A DNA stretch of 64,000 bases from Paralvinella palmiformis (lineage: Eukaryota > Annelida > Polychaeta > Terebellida > Alvinellidae): NCBI GenBank assembly GCA_025642065.1, contig JAODUP010000840.1, forward strand, positions 1 through 64,000. Reading direction: 5' to 3'. The notes below the pieces were generated by a model that was given only the letters and a program-made list of their open reading frames with translations, had not been told where the DNA came from and did no database searches. Of this stretch, positions 57,285 through 64,000 are shown piece by piece. A program made the translations under genes and the position numbers. How positions within the stretch are numbered: the stretch's first letter is position 1; the number at the start of each line of letters is the position of its first letter.

Positions 57285-57722
57285 CTGTGTATAATAAGGC
57301 ACAGGCACATATCTAAACATCCTTGAAGACCTACCTTCATATAAATCTATACATAAATCAATCTAAAAATAAAATGTTTCTGGTCTACTCATCTGATGGT
57401 GTGTGCATGTACCTAAGCATATGTCTTGTCTACTCATCAGTCTGTAGGAACCAGCTAATTTGCTTTCGTACTCCGCGACAAATATGTCACGCCGACAGGA
57501 AAACGGTGACTACGTACAAAAAGCGGAGCACGTAAAAAACATACCATTTGATACACAGCCGCAGCAAACAACACGTGCGTGTGGTTCAATGGCTAGTTTG
57601 CTACATACATATCAACTATTTTGACACCATTTTACTTTCAACAGTAATTTTCTGTGGTCCAAAAGAAATATATATATAAAACATTTCGACACCTCAAATG
57701 CTGACTCAGCTTTAGCTAGGAA
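57285..57722 (+). repeat. Repeat beta, copy 4
   Basis: Alpha/beta common leader, then ACATATCTAAACATCC and the beta body with several small deletions (TCACGCCGACAGGAAAACGG, AACAACACGTGCGTG). The frame is disrupted. It ends at CAGCTTTAG without the GT run seen elsewhere. Confidence 0.85.
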
Positions 57723-58620
57723 CAATAACTGAATGAAATCCTACCTACTGAACACGTATATGTACGTCCGGCGATACAGTCCAAGAGTTCTTCTAACCTA
57801 AATGAAAATTTAAACCTTTTATATACCCTCAACGTGTTAACAAAACATTACAGTTTGTTCATAACAAAGAGAATGTACACTCACCTCAGTGTAGGTTTCT
57901 TTAAAGAAGCGGTTGCCTAAAAATAAAAACAAAGTATGATACTGCGCAATGGTTAATACTGGACTAGAACGGAAATATCGTCTCAAACCCTAGGTAAATA
58001 CTATGATTTACTCCAACCTGTCAGCTAACCCTCATACGTTTCGTTCATCACTAAGGGAACGTTCATTCCCTTAATTTAGCGTCCCTAAGTATATACAGTT
58101 AGGTGTGGTGGGATCTAAATTAAAGCGCCTATCCACTTGATCTATTTGACACATGGTCAAGAACGGCGGATTTCAGGCAGATCTCCGATACTGCGAATGA
58201 CACGTCGGGATTATAATAGCTAATAACAAATTTCCTATATCAGTGTAATCTAATTACTCATAATATGGGAAAAAACTCTGTCCGCAGCTTAATACCCATG
58301 GAGATGCCTGCCGGAGTAACAAACGACTCCATGAGTATAAATCCATCAAGCAGCATTGTATGAATTAATAGGTCGTTATATAGATTCTACATTATACATA
58401 ACAAAGCTAATAGACTCAAACATGTTGTAATAACGACATAACTTTCTTACATTGGTGTAATAAGGAATCCAACATTAAACGTTTTGAATTTCCGCATCAA
58501 CAAGTACAAATTAATTAAGTATATTAAATAAACATTAAAATCTAGTAGAATAATAATGTTAACAACTAGGTCACTATAATATGTTACTTTCACTTACAGT
58601 TTGTGATATCTATGTAAACC
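57723..58620. other. Unassigned region
   Basis: About 900 bp. AT-rich with several stops in all frames. No gene or named repeat seen. Confidence 0.5.
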
Positions 58621-58812
58621 TCGTTCTAAAATATACCTGTTCAAAGTCGCTTTCACAGATAAGTAATAATTATAGTTTAAATCTCTTATAGGGTTTTAAC
58701 ATACATATTATTTGAGGTATTATTGTATTACATATTATTTGTACAGTGCCTTTGAATGGCTCCTGCTAGTAAGGGCGCTTTATTAAATATACATTATTAT
58801 TATTATTAAACC
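58621..58812 (+). mobile_element. LINE 3' tail with (ATT)n, plus strand
   Basis: CCTGTTCAAAGTCGCTTTCA near 58639 could be a remnant of a C-terminal LFKVAFT coding end. The stretch GTGCCTTTGAATGGCTCCTG, CTAGTAAGGGCGCTTTATTA and the ATT run at 58743-58812 matches two minus-strand tails (19.4 and 60.1 kb). Confidence 0.72.
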
Positions 58813-59085
58813 TATAAACGAGATACTGAAAGCTGAATTAATTACCACTTCTTAAGTGCTACAAACTCGAAGATGACCCTGGATTTGGTTGGATATCAAC
58901 GAAAAAGTTGTCATACTTTAGGGAACTTGTCACAAACATGACACACTTCGTATATGTTTCGCCGATTAGACACATTTCAGACACTGGTCAACACCATTCA
59001 CCCATTTCTTGACCATTAGCCACACCTTAGCTATACGCCAGTCACAAATTAGTCACACCTTCGTCACCGATCGGCCGTTCTTGAC
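58813..59085. other. Unassigned stretch
   Basis: Repeated GTCACA/CAGTCACA(C/A)-type words between 58930 and 59070 look weakly repetitive. No unit defined. Confidence 0.45.
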
Positions 59086-59089
59086 CTTG

Positions 59090-59480
59090 TCTCACGTCAT
59101 CCGTTCGCATGCCTGCGTGATCAAGCAGTCGCTAGGCGGCGCTGGCATCACTCATCGCCTCCATTCAGCTCGCCGCGTGAGTGGCCAATGAGAGAGATGG
59201 GCCGATGTCACGTGACCAATGCTCTAAACCGAGCGGCGAAGTTTATGGAAAGCGTGACGTCATTATGAAGCGCCACGTGGCGGTTACGCTGGAAGATAAA
59301 GGAGCCTCTTAGGTTGTGGAGTGATCTTAATGGACTCTCCTCGGCCAGACGAAGAGAGTCGGTCCGCTTCTTAAAGATTAATAAAGCCAATCACCTTAGC
59401 AACAACCACACAATGGCGGCCATCTTGGCTAACACCGGAAACGATGTCAATTTCGGTGATAAAGAATTTGATCGCTTGCG
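59090..59480. promoter_or_regulatory. CpG-rich promoter-like segment
   Basis: Visibly richer in GC and CpG than its surroundings. Contains CCAAT at 59185 and 59216, CACGTG at 59209-59214 and 59274-59279, a perfect CRE TGACGTCA at 59255-59262, and ATGGCGGCCATCTTGG at about 59413-59428, which resembles a YY1-type site and the ATGGCGGC start context common in animal first exons. These sites cluster as in housekeeping-type promoters. A gene is not visible downstream in the window. Confidence 0.55.
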
Positions 59481-59499
59481 GAACGGGAACGCCGTCTAG
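59413..59499 (+). CDS. Short ORF at the promoter-like segment (possible first exon; speculative)
   Basis: ATG in the context CACACAATGGCGG opens 28 codons, MAAILANTGNDVN then FGDKEFDRLRNGNAV, to a TAG at 59497-59499. The MAA start and GC-rich context are compatible with a first exon, but no clear GT donor in a good context precedes the stop. It may be a YY1-like regulatory site rather than coding. Confidence 0.2.
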   Translation: MAAILANTGNDVNFGDKEFDRLRNGNAV

Positions 59500-59794
59500 C
59501 GACCAGCACTGGCCAAAGGCTGTTCGTTCAGGCATACGTTATCGGTGTCCTTCGCCGAGTCTGTTTACAAGACAATTTGCGGACAATGGATACGACGAAT
59601 AACTACAACCTACCGAACAAGGTGACCTCTGGGGTGGGGTTTGTTTTGGAAAATCTCCCATCCTCCCCCCACCCCCATCGATATCCTGTTGTTAAATGAC
59701 AACAACATAAGTGGTGATTCATTGGCAAGTTATGTTTTGTATAGACAATTTAGGAATTATGAAAGCTTTTAAAACTTCTCCATTGCATGTTCAT

Positions 59795-59804
59795 TTATTA
59801 TTAT

Positions 59805-59839
<35 letters not shown>

Positions 59840-59845
59840 TCATTA
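59795..59845. repeat. (TTA)n(GTA)n trinucleotide repeat
   Basis: Short TTA run, then GTA repeats, with degenerate GTA-like sequence to about 59940. Confidence 0.95.
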
Positions 59846-59997
59846 TTATTAGTGGAAGTAGTACTACTTGTAGTAGCAGCAGTAGTAGGAGTAGTAGAAG
59901 TTGGTGTTGTTGGTAGTGGTGGTATTGTCATAGTAGGAGCCCAAAGAGTAACAATAGCAGGAATACCAAAAGCAGTAATATCCTCTATAGTAGTAAT

Positions 59998-60000
59998 ATT

Positions 60001-60041
<41 letters not shown>

Positions 60042-60118
60042 TTTTTTTAAAAAAAAAATAATAAGAGTAATAATGTCCATATAATAAAGTGCCCTTACTA
60101 GTAGGAGCCATTATAATG
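59998..60118 (-). mobile_element. LINE 3' tail with (ATT)n, minus strand
   Basis: Reverse complement reads AATGGCTCCTACTAGTAAGG, GCACTTTATTATATGGAC and an ATT tract. The tail includes an A-rich slip (TTTTTTTAAAAAAAAA on the plus strand). Confidence 0.7.
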
Positions 60119-60395
60119 TGTTATCCAATTATCCTCAGCTAAGGTGTATGCAAATTCCCACTACGATATTTGGACGATCAATATTATTTCTTGTTAACAG
60201 GTAAGTTCTTAGAACAGATATGTACATTTTAAGTTAAGGCTCATATCTATCTACATTTAATATCCTAGTATTCGTTACTAAGCGAGTTGCATCTTTCAGA
60301 ATACGTTGAAGGTGCTTGATCCATTAAATGAACAGAAAGACGCCCCCCCCCTCCTAAGTCAAAACGCCGTATACCAGCAAAGTAATCATTAATTG
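60119..60395. other. Unassigned stretch
   Basis: Nothing recognised apart from a short poly-C run near 60344. Confidence 0.55.
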
Positions 60396-60447
<52 letters not shown>

Positions 60448-60458
60448 TATATATATGT
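60396..60458. repeat. (AT)n microsatellite
   Basis: AT run with one AATATA slip. Confidence 0.97.
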
Positions 60459-60807
60459 ATAACTTATTAGAGTAAAAGATCAAGATTTCTGTATCGAATC
60501 TAAGGTTGAGAGCCTCATCGTATTTACGTATTCAGGCCAAGACTCACTGAGGAATAAGTAATGTGCTTTAACAGCCACGGCTGAGTCGGTCAGACTATAA
60601 AATATGTGGCTGCCACAATCAGGGAACAAAGCCCTTGTGTGAGACAAGAAACAGATAAGTCCCTAAGATATGTCACGTGTCATCCTCCGTCTTTAGATTA
60701 AACCGGAAGTTGGCTAGAAGTGAAACCGACTTTGGCGTCGCGTGGGCTCAAGGACATCAAAGTACCATTGAGAAACAATAAATGCTTGAAATATTCCTGT
60801 ACGTGGT

Positions 60808-60839
<32 letters not shown>

Positions 60840-61717
60840 ATAGCAGTTCATTTTATAGAAATTCGACCTTTACATATCACACATCTAATGATATCACTCA
60901 TGGTGCGCATACACATATACACGTACGCAAACACCACACATAAATACACACACATACGAAAGGGACTAGTGTTGCATTATATCAATCTTATCTCAGCATT
61001 CCAGTTCTGAATTGTGAAAATCTGATGAATCGTCCAGAGCACGTTTTCACAATTCTTGACTCCGTGTATCAGAGTATTTTCATACATTGTTAAATAGATT
61101 GATAGACAGACAGACGCATGGCTATACACAGACGCACATACAGACAGACACACACGCGCGCGCGCACGCGCACACACACACATAATGTTACCCATGCCCG
61201 TTTTATCAACATCAACCCACCGTATCATAAGCACGGCGTTATAGTTATACATTTCACCGACTTCACCGCTGCATCCACTAAAGTCGTACAACGAGTCTCC
61301 ACTGTACAGTAATCAGCTGGTCACAACTTCGCGGATTCCCAATAATAGGACTCTGCATTAATAGGATTGCAGCTGATTGTCTGCCATTCACTCACCGACA
61401 TTCATCAGTTGCTGCCCAAAGATCTTCAGCTACAAAAATAATCAGTTCGCCAGCATCACCACAATACGCCTTATCCACATCGCGGCCATTCAAACTAAGT
61501 AGCGCAGAAATTTATCCGTCGCGCTTCTTTCGGAATATTTTAGGTGCACATTTAAGCAGCGATTTCTGTTTTTTTTAATAAGTTAGTCTAAAACGTAAGG
61601 AAGAAGCCTATATGCTTAAAATGTCCTAACCTGTATTGTTATCTTATTACCTGTTCGATGTCAAAACATAATCTTATAAACTATTTATATGATTCAAATG
61701 CAAGCTCCAGATATATA
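60459..61717. other. Unassigned region with small simple repeats
   Basis: (GAT)n at 60808-60840, imperfect CA tracts near 60905-60957, GACA and CGCG/CA tract at 61105-61183. Frames of 64-104 codons here are repeat-driven. The remaining sequence shows nothing recognised. Confidence 0.5.
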
Positions 61718-61875
<158 letters not shown>

Positions 61876-63585
61876 TTTAGCTGTGTATAATAAGGCACAG
61901 GCACAGAGAATCTCGAACCGTGAATTCAAACTCTGGACGTTTCTTCAGGGGACTGAATCCAGAGTGGCGACTTTTCTTGCTGAGATATGTGTAATGTCTC
62001 ACCAGTCCCTAAGCCGCCAAGCAAAATCAAAATACGAATCACCTACAGCCGTGGAGTTTGGGTGTAAAACACCCAAGTCAGATCACGGCAGTAGTGAGAA
62101 TGTTTAGCTTAATTATCTAAGCAGCCCTATTTATAGCTATTTTTCAATTGCTGTATCTTTCTTCAAAGCAATACTATATAAACCATATAACCCAATTGTC
62201 ACTGTCTTCAAAGATCAGTTTTTACAACGGGCAGGCGTCATGAAGCGATTACTATTAAAACTGTTTATCTTAATTACTATTAAAAGACTGACATCTGCGC
62301 TGAAGCAGACCGTAATAGCGCGTCATAGCTTCCGTACTGTTTGAATTATTTTCAAACCTGACCTAATTTATGCTATTCTAACTATTGTAGTTCTTAAATG
62401 TTATTTATGACAAGCAGATTAGAGCTAATCTTGAATGTCATAGTACAAACTGGACATAACTGGACCTAGGAAAGTTAAATCTATTTCCACATACAACCAA
62501 GGTGAATTATATATACAAGTAAACTTGTTATGTAAAACACACCAACCGCGCGAACTGTGTCCAATGCCACCGCTCGAGATGCGATGCAGTGTTTCTATTC
62601 CTGAGTCAGGAGTACTTATAATGCTTTAAGAGCGTACTGTGCCTGCTACAGTCATTTAAATGCTGGATAACCAGGCCAGACATCTAAACGGCGTGCCTCC
62701 AAAGACGCAAATAGTACATGGATTATACAGCTCTAGATCAACTGTTCTTGAATGCAGGGACCGGGAAATATGGTCTCCACGCATAGAAAACGGAACTTTC
62801 TCAACCGCAGCATAATATGCCTTGTGATATTTGCTGGAGGGTCAAATACCTCATAAACATACAAATCCAATAAATACTATGACCTACTCGTCACTATTAT
62901 AACAATTTACATCGGCGCTTTAGCAGACCGTTATGGCGGAATTGCCGTTCTATATATTAACATTTTCAAATCAGACCTAATGTCTGCTATACAAACTATA
63001 ATTATAATATAGGGTTTTATTAATGACAAGGAGACTAAAGTTAGCCTTGAATGTCATAGTACAGACTGGACATAACTGGACCTAGGAAAGATAATTCTAT
63101 TCCCACAAACAACTAAGGTGAATTATATATACAATTAAACTTGTTATATAAAACACACCAACCACACGAGCTGTGTCCAATGCCACCGCTCGAGATGCGA
63201 TGCAGTGTTTCTATTCCTGAGTCAGGAGTACATGCTTTAAGAGCGTACTGTGTCTGCTACAGTCATTTAAATGTTGGATAACCAGGCCAAACACTTAAAC
63301 GGCGTGCCTCCAAAGACGCAAATAGTGCACGGAATATACAGCTCTAGATCAACTTTTCTTAGAACGCATGGACCTGGAAACACACAGTCTCCACGCACAG
63401 AAAAGGAACATCTCAACCGCAGCATAATATGCCTTGTGATATTTGCTGGAGGGTCAAATACCTCATAAGCATACAAATCCAATAAATGCTATGACCTACT
63501 CGTCACTAACCCGTTATATCAAATATTACAAAATTGGTAAAAAGAAAACACGAACCTCAATCTCTGGCACGGGCAATGTGTGTTT
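61876..63585 (+). repeat. Repeat alpha, full unit (copy 3)
   Basis: Head 61879-62275, body subunit S1 about 62280-62905, S2 about 62906-63510, terminal CTCTGGCACGGGCAATGTG. The next leader begins 1709 bp after the first, proving tandem arrangement. The head has two palindromes: ACTCTGGA…TCCAGAGT (61930-61965) enclosing TTCAG/CTGAA, and GGGTGT-AAA-ACACCC (62060-62074). A 78-codon frame within 61872-62107 is identical or nearly so to that in copy 4. S1 and S2 differ at many positions, so the dimer is older than the tandem duplication. Confidence 0.92.
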
Positions 63586-64000
63586 TAGCTGTGTATAATA
63601 AGGCACAGGCACAGAGAATCTCGAACCGTGAATTCAAACTCTGGACGTTTCTTCAGGGGACTGAATCCAGAGTGGCGACTTTTCTTGCTGAGACATGTGT
63701 AATGTCTCACCAGTCCCTAAGCCGCCAAGCAAAATCAAAATACGAATCACCTACAGCCGTGGAGTTTGGGTGTAAAACACCCAAGTCAGATCACGGCAGT
63801 AGTGAGAATGTTTAGCTTAATTATCTAAGCAGCCCTATTTATAGCTATTTTTCAATTGCTGTATCTTTCTTCAAAGCAATACTATATAAACTATATAACC
63901 CAATTGTTACCGTCTTCAAAGATCAGTTGTTACAACGGGCAGGCGTCACGAAGCGACTACTATTAAAACTATTTAGCTTAATTGCTGTTAAAAGACTGAC
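63586..64000 (+). repeat. Repeat alpha, copy 4 (cut by window end)
   Basis: Repeats 61879 onwards at very high identity up to the last base of the window, so the array continues beyond it. The frame 63534-63815 includes the shared head frame. Confidence 0.92.

Noticed and set aside
62280..63510. WPGYPAF-type reading on the minus strand of the alpha body, reminiscent of a Piwi-like WPG motif
   Set aside because: A stop follows at the same place in the copies examined and no flanking Argonaute or Piwi motif is present; a chance match to a short word.

Overview
This window looks like repeat-dense, AT-rich intergenic DNA from a bilaterian animal. No intact protein-coding gene is visible. The evidence for an animal genome is degenerate non-LTR retrotransposons with endonuclease and reverse-transcriptase motifs, tRNA-derived SINEs with internal A/B-box-like sequence, a Tc1-like transposase fossil, a THAP zinc-finger exon followed by a GTAAGT donor, and many microsatellites. 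A marine lophotrochozoan such as a mollusc is my guess; the sequence does not prove it. Most long open frames are translations of microsatellites and are not genes.

Layout. 1-9.8 kb: a GA-rich satellite with its flank occurs twice (start of window and about 8.1-9.1 kb). In the first copy it leads into repeat alpha and in the second into repeat beta. Between them lie a Cys-rich protein fossil (2.58-2.91 kb), composite repeat copies A and E1, and trinucleotide arrays. 9.8-13 kb: unassigned AT-rich DNA and the first copy of repeat F. 13-17 kb: a SINE with a perfect 11-bp target-site duplication, then two unrelated non-LTR retrotransposon fossils pointing away from each other. 18-22 kb: SINEs and composite copy B. 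22-25.5 kb: repeats G, F and beta. 25.5-27 kb: Tc1-like fossil. 27-34 kb: repeat G, composite copy E2, a large GATA/GA array, F and beta. 34-39 kb: an 18-bp minisatellite, a 32-bp minisatellite beside a possible exon, and composite copy D in reverse. 39-46 kb: two L2/CR1-like RT fossils in tandem on the minus strand, LINE tails, SINEs and composite copy C. 46-54.5 kb: somewhat more GC-rich, with the 32-bp array and its neighbouring ORF, an inverted repeat enclosing a THAP exon, and four different minisatellites. 54.5-64 kb: a LINE 3' end, alpha units arranged in tandem, a CpG-rich promoter-like segment near 59.1-59.5 kb, and a further alpha array running off the end of the window.

How the parts relate. 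The main structure is modular. The same blocks (antisense tRNA-like SINE, endonuclease-like segment, AT run, GA satellite flank, F, beta, alpha) recur in repeated or recombined orders, and microsatellites sit at fixed positions inside them. The most unusual items are the alpha/beta families sharing one GT-TTTTAG leader, the 1.7-kb alpha tandem units with internal dimers, a 32-bp minisatellite whose unit contains a splice-donor-like CTACAG/GTGAGT, and the small THAP-bearing inverted-repeat element. I found no defence system, operon or CRISPR. All family identifications come from reading the sequence and recalling family motifs; no database search was done.
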